From positions 1 through 51,432 of the forward strand of contig NZ_PIJY01000013.1 of the NCBI RefSeq assembly GCF_008304605.1: DNA of 51,432 nucleotides, given 5' to 3'. Shown one piece after another: positions 8,667-16,381 of this stretch (the first letter of the stretch is position 1; each line of letters opens with the position of its first letter). Under the pieces are notes generated by a model. The model had not been told where the DNA came from and did no database searches. It saw only the letters and a list, made by a program, of their open reading frames with translations. The translations under genes were made by a program, and so were the position numbers. Origin of the DNA: Oceanobacillus polygoni. Its GTDB lineage: Bacteria; Bacillota; Bacilli; Bacillales; Amphibacillaceae.

Positions 8667-8696
8667 ATTATATTACTAAAACGATACTTTTGTAAA
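8667..8696 (-). promoter_or_regulatory. Promoter of the riboswitch-gltP unit
   Basis: On the minus strand TTTACA (8696-8691) and TATAAT (8672-8667) have an 18-base spacer and lie just upstream of the aptamer. Between here and 8890 I see no gene. Confidence 0.65.
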
Positions 8697-8892
8697 TAGT
8701 AGATTTTTAGTAGATAATGTACGTTTGAGTCCATGAATTGAAAATGAACGGAATGCAAGCAGATCTTATACTTTCCAATCCCCTAAAAATTCCCTTGTGC
8801 TACTATCTTCCAAGATAAATAAACCATACCCGGAAGTTCAATTGGAATACGTAGGAAGTAAAACAAACAGCATAAGCCGTTCTATAATTCAT

Positions 8893-8929
8893 AAATGGTA
8901 CTGGGGAAACGAATTCCCCAGTACCATTT
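8893..8929. terminator. Terminator after ABC-2 exporter operon
   Basis: A 16-bp perfect stem, AAATGGTACTGGGGAA (8893-8908) with its complement at 8914-8929, sits 4 bases past the stop of the permease gene. Confidence 0.8.
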
Positions 8930-8933
8930 AAAC

Positions 8934-9644
8934 TTACTCATCCAACTCTCGTTTTTTAAATACAATGACAGTGGCAATCATTCCGATAATTACCCAAGCT
9001 ACAATGATACCTAAGTTCCCCAATACATCTCCAAACCCTGAGCCAGCTTCAACGGCAGCTGCTAGTTCGACAAGTTGGATATTCGGTAAATAATCGATAA
9101 CAGAAAGAATCGGGTATTGTTCCGCAAATGGAACAAACATTGATCCAAACCCAAAAATAAACATAACTGGTAAAATGAGTACAGAAGCTTCGATAACGGT
9201 TCTAGAAATTAATCCCATCAATGTTCCTAGTGCAATATAAAACAAACTCGAGATAACAATTGCAATTGCTATAATTCCAATATTCGTTGGCTCATAGCCA
9301 GTTAACATCGTACATAGAATAATCGTAATAGCAGTTAATATAAAGGTTACTAAGCTTTTACCACCAAGTATTTCCGGTATTGTTGCTGGCGAAAGCATCA
9401 AACCACGTAACGTGTTCTTTTCTTTTTCCTCAGCTATAATCGAACATTGCAGGAATGCTGTAACAATCGCTAAGGTCAAGTTAATTACGACAAAGTGAAC
9501 TTCTACTGTAAGGTCATCCATTCTGCCATAAAAAAATGCAAAAATGAGCGGCATCAGAATTGTTGACGATACATACATGTTCTTATATAAGTCCTTCATA
9601 TCCTTTTGAAAAATAGCCATTACACGTTTCATTGAAAAAGTCAT
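8934..9644 (-). CDS. ABC-2 type exporter permease
   Basis: A 236-aa membrane protein with six hydrophobic segments, the layout of ABC-2 permeases. The pattern RVMAIFQKDMKDLYKN before helix 1 and AEEKEKNTLRGLMLSPATIPEILGGK between helices 2 and 3 (the coupling region) is characteristic. It overlaps the ATPase gene by 4 bases and forms the exporter with it. The cargo is not visible; similar small two-gene systems in bacilli export peptides, lipids or antibiotics. Confidence 0.85.
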   Translation of the reverse strand: MTFSMKRVMAIFQKDMKDLYKNMYVSSTILMPLIFAFFYGRMDDLTVEVHFVVINLTLAIVTAFLQCSIIAEEKEKNTLRGLMLSPATIPEILGGKSLVTFILTAITIILCTMLTGYEPTNIGIIAIAIVISSLFYIALGTLMGLISRTVIEASVLILPVMFIFGFGSMFVPFAEQYPILSVIDYLPNIQLVELAAAVEAGSGFGDVLGNLGIIVAWVIIGMIATVIVFKKRELDE

Positions 9645-10489
9645 ACTAATTCCCTCCCTGTTACTTCTACAAAAATATCTCCTAGTGTTGGTTCATTTGA
9701 ATGAATGGAAACAACTTGATCGGTGGATAAATACTTATAAATTTCATTCGCACCTTTTGATCCACCCGGTAAGTTTAATTCACGACCATCTTTTAATTCA
9801 ACGGTTACAGAGGAATCTGAAAATTGTCTTCGAAGCACTTTTGGCTCATCGAGCAACTGGATTTTACCTTTATGCAGGAAGGCAACGCGTTTACATAGTG
9901 ATTCCGCTTCGCTCATATCATGTGTCGTCAAGAAAATGGTTGTTCCTTTTTCATTCAATTTGCGTAGTCCATCATGAATATGCTTTGAGTTCACTGGATC
10001 TAAAGCAGACGTTGGTTCATCTAAAAACAACAATTCCGGCTCATGCAGGAAGGCTCTTGCTAACGTAACGCGCTGAAGCATTCCTTTGGAAAGCTTTGAA
10101 ACTACCTTTTTCGTATCCTCGGTCAAGTTAACCATCTCTAACACTTCATCAATTCGTTTTGTTGGTACATCATATAGATCACAATACAATTTCAGATTGT
10201 CATAAATCGATAAACGTTGGTACAACCCGCTATTATCTGTAATAACCCCAATTCTTTTTCTATAGGATGGCTTATTTAAAGAAGTTACCGGTAAATTGAA
10301 TACGGTCGCATCTCCAGATGTTTGCAGCAACTGTCCGGTAAGAATTTTTATCGTTGTTGTTTTCCCAGAACCACTCGGTCCTAAAAATCCAAATGTTTCC
10401 CCTTTTTCCACTTGAAAACTTACATCTTCCAATGCAGCTTTATTACCAAAAATCTTTGCTAATGATTTCACTTCAATAATGTTTTCCAA
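9641..10489 (-). CDS. ABC exporter ATPase
   Basis: A 282-aa ATPase. Walker A is GPSGSGKT (37-44), the signature is LSKGMLQR (near 134), Walker B is ELLFLDEP, and the H-loop is in FLTTHDMSEAE, so it should hydrolyse ATP. A C-terminal extension of about 65 aa follows the core, as in DrrA/CcmA-type exporters. The start is a TTG seven bases after GGGGAGG; no ATG fits. It is translated together with the permease (ATGA overlap). About 175 bases upstream lies the LytTR fusion regulator. Confidence 0.9.
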   Translation of the reverse strand: MENIIEVKSLAKIFGNKAALEDVSFQVEKGETFGFLGPSGSGKTTTIKILTGQLLQTSGDATVFNLPVTSLNKPSYRKRIGVITDNSGLYQRLSIYDNLKLYCDLYDVPTKRIDEVLEMVNLTEDTKKVVSKLSKGMLQRVTLARAFLHEPELLFLDEPTSALDPVNSKHIHDGLRKLNEKGTTIFLTTHDMSEAESLCKRVAFLHKGKIQLLDEPKVLRRQFSDSSVTVELKDGRELNLPGGSKGANEIYKYLSTDQVVSIHSNEPTLGDIFVEVTGRELV

Positions 10490-10526
10490 AATTTTTCCTC
10501 CCCGTAGATCACGTTTGTTTGTGACT

Positions 10527-10672
10527 CTAGAATAAATGGAAAACGAAGTGAAAACAGCATATTTCCTGTGAAAAGAGTATTTTTCAAGGTGAATGGAGCA
10601 TATTTTACGGTCAATTATCCAGTTAACGAAGCCTGCTTTATCGATTTTTCCGATGAACGGAGCTTATTTAAG
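10527..10672. repeat. Degenerate 21-bp phased repeats
   Basis: Between the LytTR-fusion gene and the ATPase, similar units start at 10548, 10568, 10589 and 10652, all multiples of about 21 from each other. The core is GTGAA-N2-GAGCATATTT. The intervening 10610 and 10631 units are more diverged. The minus strand of the 10652 unit contains TCCGTTCAT, which fits the published LytTR half-site pattern. The array may be the binding region of the neighbouring regulator. Confidence 0.5.
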
Positions 10673-11725
10673 GCCGAGCAGATCTTTTAATTCTGCCATT
10701 TTTGTTTTGGACAGTGGAACTTGTGTCTTTTCCTTATCATCCAAAATCAAACTATAACTATTTCGAGTCCATGTGATAACTTCGCGAACCTTTTGTAAAT
10801 TTACAATATATGAACGGTGACATCTGAAAAATCCAAAATGCTGCAAACGCTCTTCTAAATTGGTTAAAGTGAGCGAGCTTGGAAATGCTTCCCCTTTTAT
10901 GTAAATGTTTGCTTGGCCATCATTACTCTCTATATAATCAATCTCCGGTGGATCAAATAAAACAATTTTGTCGTTGACCTTCGTTGGGATTTTATTCAAT
11001 TGAATTGGCTTGAGCTCTTTTTCATTATCTGTTTCTTCTGGTGGAGTTACTTCTGTAATTTCTTCTTTCACTTCCGTATCTTCGTCTGTTTCCGTCTCGA
11101 TGATACGTAGTCCATCTTCTTCTAAACGATAAACACGATCCGCAACCGTAACAGCACTCTCCATATTTCCAGTTAACACAAGTATGCTTTTACCTTCTTC
11201 CTGTATTCTTCTCGTTATATTAATGAGCACTCGCTTTGTTTCCATATCCACATTCAAATCAGGCTCCTCAAAAATAAATATAGAAGGTGACTGGATAAGC
11301 AAACGTCCATATTGCACCCGTTTCATCTCTGAAAAAGTTAAATCTCTAATTTTTGTGTTCTTCTTTCCTTGCAGCTGTGTTAATTGGAAGACTTGTTCAA
11401 AATCTTGTTCAAAGTTATATAGACCACCAAAAAACATAAAGTACTCATGAACCGTTAGCCTTTCGTACATCCCTTCTTCAAAAAAGCAAATACCAAGTTG
11501 ATTCAAAAATGCTCGTTTATCTTCTATAATGGTTACACCTTTTACTCGGATTTCACCATTTATAATAGGTATTTTTCCGATAATCATATTTAAAAGCGTA
11601 CTTCGAACGTTCAATGTTGAATAAATTGCTGTAATCTCACCTGCAGCAATTTCTAAATCAAAGACAGGAAATAGCTGTGTATCTTTTTCATGTTTTTCTA
11701 TATTTTCCATCGTTAAAACCTTCAT
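10664..11725 (-). CDS. Inactive ABC ATPase fused to LytTR DNA-binding domain
   Basis: A 353-aa two-part regulator. Residues 1-205 have the fold pattern of an ABC ATPase but with key residues lost: the Walker A region reads AIYSTLNVRSTLLN instead of GxxGxGKST, the signature is LTFSEMKR, and the Walker B end is IFEEP instead of DEP. Residues about 205-255 are an acidic linker. Residues about 258-353 are a LytTR domain (FFRCHRSYIVNLQKV, with PLSKTKMAELK at the end). It should bind DNA and use the dead ATPase domain to sense nucleotide or to contact the exporter encoded next to it. ABC-LytTR fusions exist in other bacilli, but their mechanism is little described. Confidence 0.88.
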   Translation of the reverse strand: MKVLTMENIEKHEKDTQLFPVFDLEIAAGEITAIYSTLNVRSTLLNMIIGKIPIINGEIRVKGVTIIEDKRAFLNQLGICFFEEGMYERLTVHEYFMFFGGLYNFEQDFEQVFQLTQLQGKKNTKIRDLTFSEMKRVQYGRLLIQSPSIFIFEEPDLNVDMETKRVLINITRRIQEEGKSILVLTGNMESAVTVADRVYRLEEDGLRIIETETDEDTEVKEEITEVTPPEETDNEKELKPIQLNKIPTKVNDKIVLFDPPEIDYIESNDGQANIYIKGEAFPSSLTLTNLEERLQHFGFFRCHRSYIVNLQKVREVITWTRNSYSLILDDKEKTQVPLSKTKMAELKDLLGLK

Positions 11726-11967
11726 TATATCAGCCTTTCTTCCGCACAGTTTTTCGTATGTACCTTCCGATCCACTTTGACGATATTTTCCACATTGACT
11801 CTACTTGCAGTGTAACGTCACTTCTATAAAAATTAAATCATTCGTATTCTTCATTATTATATAATTAGCAGACTACATTAGTTATACCACGTTTTTCAAG
11901 TTAATAATGACAAAAGTTAAAAAATTTGTTAGGCTTAGAGTTGTATTCACAATTATATAGGATTGAA

Positions 11968-12067
11968 CTACTAGGGGTGCCCAAAAAGCGTGGGCTGAGA
12001 GGGAAGCACGTATCATTTCCCGACTCTTATGGACCTGATCTGGTTAATACCAGCGGAGGGAAGTAGT
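11968..12067 (+). promoter_or_regulatory. TPP (thiamine pyrophosphate) riboswitch
   Basis: The thi-box elements appear in order: ACTAGGGGTGCC, GGGCTGAGAGGGA, GACTC, GGACCTGATCTGGTTAATAC and CAGCGGAGGGAAGTAG. TPP binding should favour the terminator at 12102-12133 and switch the thi operon off. The 240 bases to its left, back to the regulator start, hold only intergenic sequence. Confidence 0.97.
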
Positions 12068-12101
12068 CGGGCGTATGTCCAAACTATTTTTCAAGCGTAT
12101 C

Positions 12102-12133
12102 AAGCTAGGTCCTAAATGGGTCTAGCTTTTTTT
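12102..12133 (+). terminator. TPP-controlled terminator
   Basis: AAGCTAG (12102-12108) pairs with CTAGCTT (12122-12128), followed by a T run to 12133. It is the expression platform between aptamer and thiW. Confidence 0.85.
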
Positions 12134-12163
12134 GGTTTCCCTAAAAAGAAATGGAGGTACATG

Positions 12164-12649
12164 ATGAATCGAACACGTTTATTAACTACTATGGCTGTAT
12201 TTATTGCAATCGGGACAATCACCGCTCAACTATTATGGTTTCCCGCCGGAATTGCTAGAGCCTATCCTGTCCAGCATGCAATCAATGTCATGGCCGCTGT
12301 TATGCTTGGACCAGGACCAGCTGTCGTTATCGCTTTTATGATTAGCTTGCTTCGCAATATGCTCGGGCTTGGAACATTATTAGCATTTCCCGGTGCGATG
12401 ATTGGCGCCTTTTTTGCAGGTTATCTTTATAAAAAATCCAGCAAGAAATCACTAGCCGCTATCGGTGAAGGCGTTGGAAGCGGATTTTTCGGTGCACTTT
12501 TCGCTGTACCATTTGCTTACATCTTTATGGGAAGCTCTGCTGGAGCGTTCGCCTTTATCCCACCATTTCTTGTTAGTAGTATTACTGGTTCTATTATCGG
12601 GTTATTTATCGTATCAAGAGTTTCCAGTAAACGTTTAATTCGTAATTAA
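12164..12649 (+). CDS. thiW: ThiW, thiazole-uptake S component (ECF transporter)
   Basis: A 161-aa protein with five to six hydrophobic segments, predicted substrate-binding (S) component of an energy-coupling-factor importer for the thiamine precursor hydroxyethylthiazole. Typical ThiW sequence includes FPAGIARAYPVQHAINV, RNMLGLGTLLAFPG and a late FVSSITGSIIG-like segment. The open frame runs back to 12116, but that start is inside the terminator hairpin; the ATG at 12164 is 6 bases from GGAGG. It needs the shared EcfAAT energizing module, which is not in this window. First gene of the TPP-regulated operon. Confidence 0.9.
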   Translation: MNRTRLLTTMAVFIAIGTITAQLLWFPAGIARAYPVQHAINVMAAVMLGPGPAVVIAFMISLLRNMLGLGTLLAFPGAMIGAFFAGYLYKKSSKKSLAAIGEGVGSGFFGALFAVPFAYIFMGSSAGAFAFIPPFLVSSITGSIIGLFIVSRVSSKRLIRN

Positions 12650-12728
12650 ATTGTACTATTTATAAAAGGCTTTTAAAAAAAACAACACTTATATGTGAGA
12701 AATCTTCTAAAAGGACGGTGTATAACCA

Positions 12729-13529
12729 ATGAAACAAGTAGCATGTGCACTTACAATTGCCGGTACAGATCCAAGCGGCGGAGCAGGTATCCACGCTGAT
12801 TTAAAAACATTTCAAGAGCTGCAAAGCTATGGGATGTCCGTAATTACTTCGGTTGTAGCTCAAAATACAACAGGTGTTCAAGCAATTCACCATGTACCAC
12901 TTGAAATAATTGAACAGCAACTAGACTCCGTGATTTCCGATATGCCTATCCACGCTCTGAAAACCGGAATGATCGCTAATCAAGATATGATGAAAATTAT
13001 CCAGAAAAAAATAGCAACACTTCAAGTTCCATATGTCATGGACCCTGTTATGGTTGCAACGAGCGGGGATGCTTTAATCGAAGAAGAGGCACGTGATTAT
13101 TTACGCAAGCAGCTTCTGCCACTGACAACACTTGTTACACCAAATATTCCAGAAGCGGAATTTCTAATCGGAAAGAAGATTGAAACCACAGACGATATGA
13201 AACAAGCTGCCGAGCTACTTGTGAAGGAATTCGGTGTTAGTGCTGCCTTAATCAAAGGCGGACACAGAGAAGGGGAAGCAATTGATTTCCTTTATGATGG
13301 CTCAAATATACACAGCTTCTCAGCAGAGCGGATTGATACAAAAAACACGCACGGAACTGGCTGTACATATGCAGCTGCAATCACTGCTTATTTAAGTAAA
13401 GGTTTGTCCTTATATGACGCTGTTAAAAATGGAAAAGATTTTGTCACGGCAGCAATTAAGCATTCCTTCGACCTTGGATCTGGAAGCGGTCCAACAAATC
13501 ACTGGGCAACACGAAAGGATAAGAGCTAA
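12729..13529 (+). CDS. thiD: Hydroxymethylpyrimidine(-phosphate) kinase ThiD
   Basis: A 266-aa ribokinase-fold enzyme that phosphorylates HMP to HMP-P and HMP-PP, the pyrimidine half of thiamine. Motifs: ALTIAGTDPSGGAG at the start, LKTGMI near 80, YVMDPVMVATSG near 100 and the catalytic anion hole NTHGTGCTYAAA near 212. The length matches ThiD. It is followed after 2 bases by thiM, within a salvage operon. Confidence 0.95.
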   Translation: MKQVACALTIAGTDPSGGAGIHADLKTFQELQSYGMSVITSVVAQNTTGVQAIHHVPLEIIEQQLDSVISDMPIHALKTGMIANQDMMKIIQKKIATLQVPYVMDPVMVATSGDALIEEEARDYLRKQLLPLTTLVTPNIPEAEFLIGKKIETTDDMKQAAELLVKEFGVSAALIKGGHREGEAIDFLYDGSNIHSFSAERIDTKNTHGTGCTYAAAITAYLSKGLSLYDAVKNGKDFVTAAIKHSFDLGSGSGPTNHWATRKDKS

Positions 13530-13531
13530 AC

Positions 13532-14302
13532 ATGAATCCACAAATCATTAAAAGTGTTCGGGGAAAGACACCGTTAATCCATCATTTAACGAATCAAGTC
13601 GTAATGAATTTTACGGCAAATGGACTGTTAGCCTTTGGTGGCGTTCCTGTAATGGCAAAAGCAGAAGAAGAAGTAGAGGATATGGCTTCCATTGCGGATG
13701 GTCTTTTAATCAACATTGGCACCTTAACAGCAAAGGATCTAGATGCAATGATACTTGCTGGTAAAAAGGCAAATGAAAAAGGCATTCCCGTTGTACTTGA
13801 TCCAGTAGGTGTTGCTGCAACGACATTTCGTACAGCTGCTGTTAAACAAATTTTAAATGAAGTAAAGCCTACCGCTATCAAAGGAAATGCAGGTGAATTA
13901 GCACATCTCGTCAATATCCCTTGGCAAACAAAAGGAGTTGAATCCCTTGGTGAGGGTAATGTTGCAGAGATAGCTCGTAGCGTAGCACTGGAATACCAAA
14001 CGACTGCTGTTGTTACAGGTAAAACAGACATTATTTGCACAGAAAAATCCTACATGGAGAATCATACGGGGCACCCCATTTTAGCTAAAGTAACAGGAGC
14101 TGGTTGCTTGCTAGGTTCCATACTGACCGCCTGCTTAACAACAGATGCCCCAATTGAAGACCAAGCATTGACAGCTGTTCGATTTTACGGATTAGCCGCC
14201 TCCCATGCAGCAGCAAGTCTGTCAGTGAATGGGTCAGGAACATTTATAGCTCCATTTATCGACGCACTTTCATTAGAACCCGAACAACTGGAGGGAAAAT
14301 AA
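13532..14302 (+). CDS. thiM: Hydroxyethylthiazole kinase ThiM
   Basis: A 256-aa kinase that phosphorylates hydroxyethylthiazole, the substrate imported by ThiW. It shows TPLIHHLTNQVVMNFTANG at the start, VVLDPVGVAAT in the middle and the ATP-site anion hole VTGAGCLLGS near 187. It lies tightly between thiD and thiE (2-base gaps), so all three are probably translated together. Confidence 0.95.
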   Translation: MNPQIIKSVRGKTPLIHHLTNQVVMNFTANGLLAFGGVPVMAKAEEEVEDMASIADGLLINIGTLTAKDLDAMILAGKKANEKGIPVVLDPVGVAATTFRTAAVKQILNEVKPTAIKGNAGELAHLVNIPWQTKGVESLGEGNVAEIARSVALEYQTTAVVTGKTDIICTEKSYMENHTGHPILAKVTGAGCLLGSILTACLTTDAPIEDQALTAVRFYGLAASHAAASLSVNGSGTFIAPFIDALSLEPEQLEGK

Positions 14303-14304
14303 AC

Positions 14305-14928
14305 ATGTCATTTCCAATTAAGCCATCCTTACGAAAATATTTTATTATGGGTAGTCAAAACTGTGATCGTGACCCAGCAGAAATACTGGAAGCTGCAGCC
14401 AAAGCTGGAATCACAGCGTTTCAGTACCGCGAAAAGGGACCTGCATCCTTGACTTCCAATGCGAAACTGGAATTAGGTAAGCAGTTACGAGCCATTTGCA
14501 AACAGTACCAAATTCCGTTTATTGTAAATGACGATGTCGAGCTTGTTGAATTACTTGACGCAGACGGTATTCATGTTGGTCAGGATGATCAATCGGTAGA
14601 GGAATTACGCCTGGCTTTTCCAACTAAAATTATCGGGCTCTCCGTATCTAATATGGACGAAGTTGAAAGAAGCCCACTAGATCTCGTTGATTACATTGGT
14701 GCTGGTCCAATTTTCTCTACAACAACAAAAACAGATGCGAAAGCGGCTGTTGGTTTGGAATGGATTCAGACATTACGCACCCAATTTCCAACGCTGCCAA
14801 TTGTCGGAATCGGTGGGATTAACACCATGAATGCGAGCTCAGTCCTTCAAGCTGGTGCCGATGGAGTTTCATTTATCTCTGTGGTTACACAGGCAGAGGA
14901 TATAGCTGTGGCTATTGAGGAGATTTAG
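14305..14928 (+). CDS. thiE: Thiamine-phosphate synthase ThiE
   Basis: A 207-aa TIM barrel enzyme that joins HMP-PP and thiazole phosphate to thiamine phosphate. Family marks: FQYREKG near 40, PFIVNDDVELV near 75, DGIHVGQDD, YIGAGPIFSTTTKTDA and PIVGIGGIN. It completes the salvage path ThiW-ThiM/ThiD-ThiE. Last gene of the operon, with a terminator after it. Confidence 0.95.
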   Translation: MSFPIKPSLRKYFIMGSQNCDRDPAEILEAAAKAGITAFQYREKGPASLTSNAKLELGKQLRAICKQYQIPFIVNDDVELVELLDADGIHVGQDDQSVEELRLAFPTKIIGLSVSNMDEVERSPLDLVDYIGAGPIFSTTTKTDAKAAVGLEWIQTLRTQFPTLPIVGIGGINTMNASSVLQAGADGVSFISVVTQAEDIAVAIEEI

Positions 14929-14950
14929 ATGCTTTTGAATCAAGCAGGAG

Positions 14951-14988
14951 AGGATATCCCAGAAGTTTAACTACTGGGATATCCTTTA
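14951..14988 (+). terminator. Terminator of the thi operon
   Basis: AGGATATCCCAG (14951-14962) pairs with CTGGGATATCCT (14974-14985), followed by TT. Confidence 0.8.
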
Positions 14989-15004
14989 ACTAGTAAACTA
15001 ACTA

Positions 15005-15229
15005 TCAAGTTAACACTTTTACTTCTATATAATCCCCCATCACAATCTGTCTATGGCGCGAACGGAAAATAAGAAAACGCAACAATAAATAATACGAACA
15101 AACCGCCCCATGCGTAAACGAAACTAAACCAATTAGCACCCATCTCAGCCATGATTGATATTTCCACGCAGCTTTATTCCAACGATAATTTATCATTCCG
15201 ATTAAGTAAACTGCTAAAGGTCTACCCAT
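15005..15229 (-). CDS. Doubtful small hydrophobic ORF
   Basis: A 74-aa frame with hydrophobic stretches (WVLIGLVSFTHGAVCSYYLLL) and basic ends. No good ribosome binding site precedes the ATG, and the frame overlaps the end of the next upstream short frame (15214-15351). It may be a fragment of a broken membrane-protein gene. Family not recognised. Confidence 0.3.
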   Translation of the reverse strand: MGRPLAVYLIGMINYRWNKAAWKYQSWLRWVLIGLVSFTHGAVCSYYLLLRFLIFRSRHRQIVMGDYIEVKVLT

Positions 15230-15419
15230 TGTCCAACACTAACTGAATTTTCTAGAGTACGTTCTGCTAGGATGCCTAATTGAAGCTTGATGACCTGGCC
15301 AACAAGAATAAAAGTTACTGCCAACAGGCCCCAAATTCCCCCAATCTCCATTTCTGTTCATTGTAAGTCATCCCAATTAACAAACAAGAACCAATCACTA
15401 CAAATAGAACAAAAAGCAT
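15214..15419 (-). pseudogene. Possible broken small membrane-protein gene
   Basis: Two overlapping short frames read like parts of one membrane protein. The first (15315-15419, 34 aa) begins MLFVLFVVIGSCLLIG and contains NEQKWR. The second (15214-15351, 45 aa) contains IWGLLAVTFILVGQVIKLQ. A run of five G at the overlap is a likely frameshift point. With the frame at 15005-15229 this may be a gene remnant; alternatively they are two tiny genes. Family not recognised. Confidence 0.35.
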
Positions 15420-15445
15420 AAAGTCGATGCTGAACATCCCCTTTT

Positions 15446-15762
15446 TATTTCATATCGAGCGGAACCTCTTCTACATAATCACGGTTGACATCCTTTTTAT
15501 ATAAGTAATTGTCAGGCTCAGATCTACCAAACTTTTATCTACTATAAAATATACTGTCTTACCATCAGGGTTGAGCACTGAATTTCGCGTATGTTCTTTT
15601 AGAATGGTTAATAGCTTCACTTCTTCTGTTTTACCGCTTATAGGAAAAGAGCTCATATTGAAAAATACCATCCTCACCTGTGTCATTTACTGCTTGAAAA
15701 ATAAATGTCTCATCATTTACAGTAACCGCACAATCATAAATATCTTCCGCTGTTTCAGGTTT
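15446..15762 (-). pseudogene. Frameshifted gene remnant, hypothetical protein
   Basis: Three consecutive frames read as one protein. Frame 1 contains DIYDCAVTVNDETFIFQAV and ends ELFSYKR-stop. Frame 2 continues with GKTEEVKLLTILKEHTRN and VLNPDGKTVYFIVDKSLV. Frame 3 ends RSEPDNYLYKKDVNR and VEEVPLDMK-stop. Two single-base shifts separate them, and a stop lies directly before the first frame, so the 5' end is also lost. Repeated beta-strand character is suggestive of a secreted or propeller-like protein, but the family is not recognised. Confidence 0.6.
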
Positions 15763-15784
15763 TTATATTGTTTTAAAGTCACCA

Positions 15785-15825
15785 AAAACACCAGTCCCGA
15801 TTCATTTCACGAAACTGGTGTTTTT
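15785..15825 (-). terminator. Terminator after the sigma-factor gene
   Basis: AAAACACCAG (15785-15794) pairs with CTGGTGTTTT (15815-15824) across a 20-base loop. It lies 12 bases past the stop of the sigma-factor gene. Confidence 0.7.
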
Positions 15826-15836
15826 CTAACAGATCA

Positions 15837-16310
15837 TTAACGCATCAGCTTGCGTATTTTTTCTCTTCCTTGCCAAATATAGGATACGATCTCAGTGTTT
15901 GGGGTTTCCAGAACTTTACTAATTTCATCAACGGATAATTGGTTCCTAGATCTTAGGGTTAGGGCTAATCTTTCTTTTAGTGAAACGTGCATGAACAGAA
16001 TTTTAAGATCTTCCTCTGGAAATTCGCTAAAGATAGTACACCAATTCATCCCAAATCTTTTTTGCGCCAGGTCAATCGTTTGTTGAAACAACCACAACGA
16101 GAACTTTTTATCGATTGCTTGGCAATTATCACGATCATTAAAAACATGTAGAAAAGTATCTTTCGCTAGCTCCTCAGCGTTTTTGTTGTCCCCTAGAATC
16201 ATGTAACATATGTGATAGACTGCTTGATGATAGTGGTCAACAACCTTTTTGAAAGCACCATAATCTCCTTTTTTCAGCTGTTTAATAGCCCGTATCCCGA
16301 TTTCCCTCAT
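15837..16310 (-). CDS. ECF-like RNA polymerase sigma factor
   Basis: A 157-aa protein with sigma-70 region 2 (about residues 12-60: GDYGAFKKVVDHYHQAVYHI, then AEELAKDTFLHVFND) and region 4 (about 105-155: LKERLALTLRSRNQLSVDEISK followed by a helix ending WQGREKIRKLMR). The linker is short, and overall length is near the small end of ECF sigma factors. The ATG follows GGAGG by 7 bases. It lies 71 bases downstream of a LolA-like lipoprotein gene. No classical anti-sigma gene adjoins it. Target promoters unknown. Confidence 0.8.
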   Translation of the reverse strand: MREIGIRAIKQLKKGDYGAFKKVVDHYHQAVYHICYMILGDNKNAEELAKDTFLHVFNDRDNCQAIDKKFSLWLFQQTIDLAQKRFGMNWCTIFSEFPEEDLKILFMHVSLKERLALTLRSRNQLSVDEISKVLETPNTEIVSYIWQGREKIRKLMR

Positions 16311-16381
16311 TCTACAACCTCCGCATCATTGCTCCCCATACTAGCAAAGTACTAAAACGTCTTTACTCTTTCGATTACAAA

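Noticed and set aside
12116..12163. Longer start for ThiW
   Set aside because: The first ATG is inside the riboswitch terminator and has no ribosome site; the ATG at 12164 fits GGAGG.
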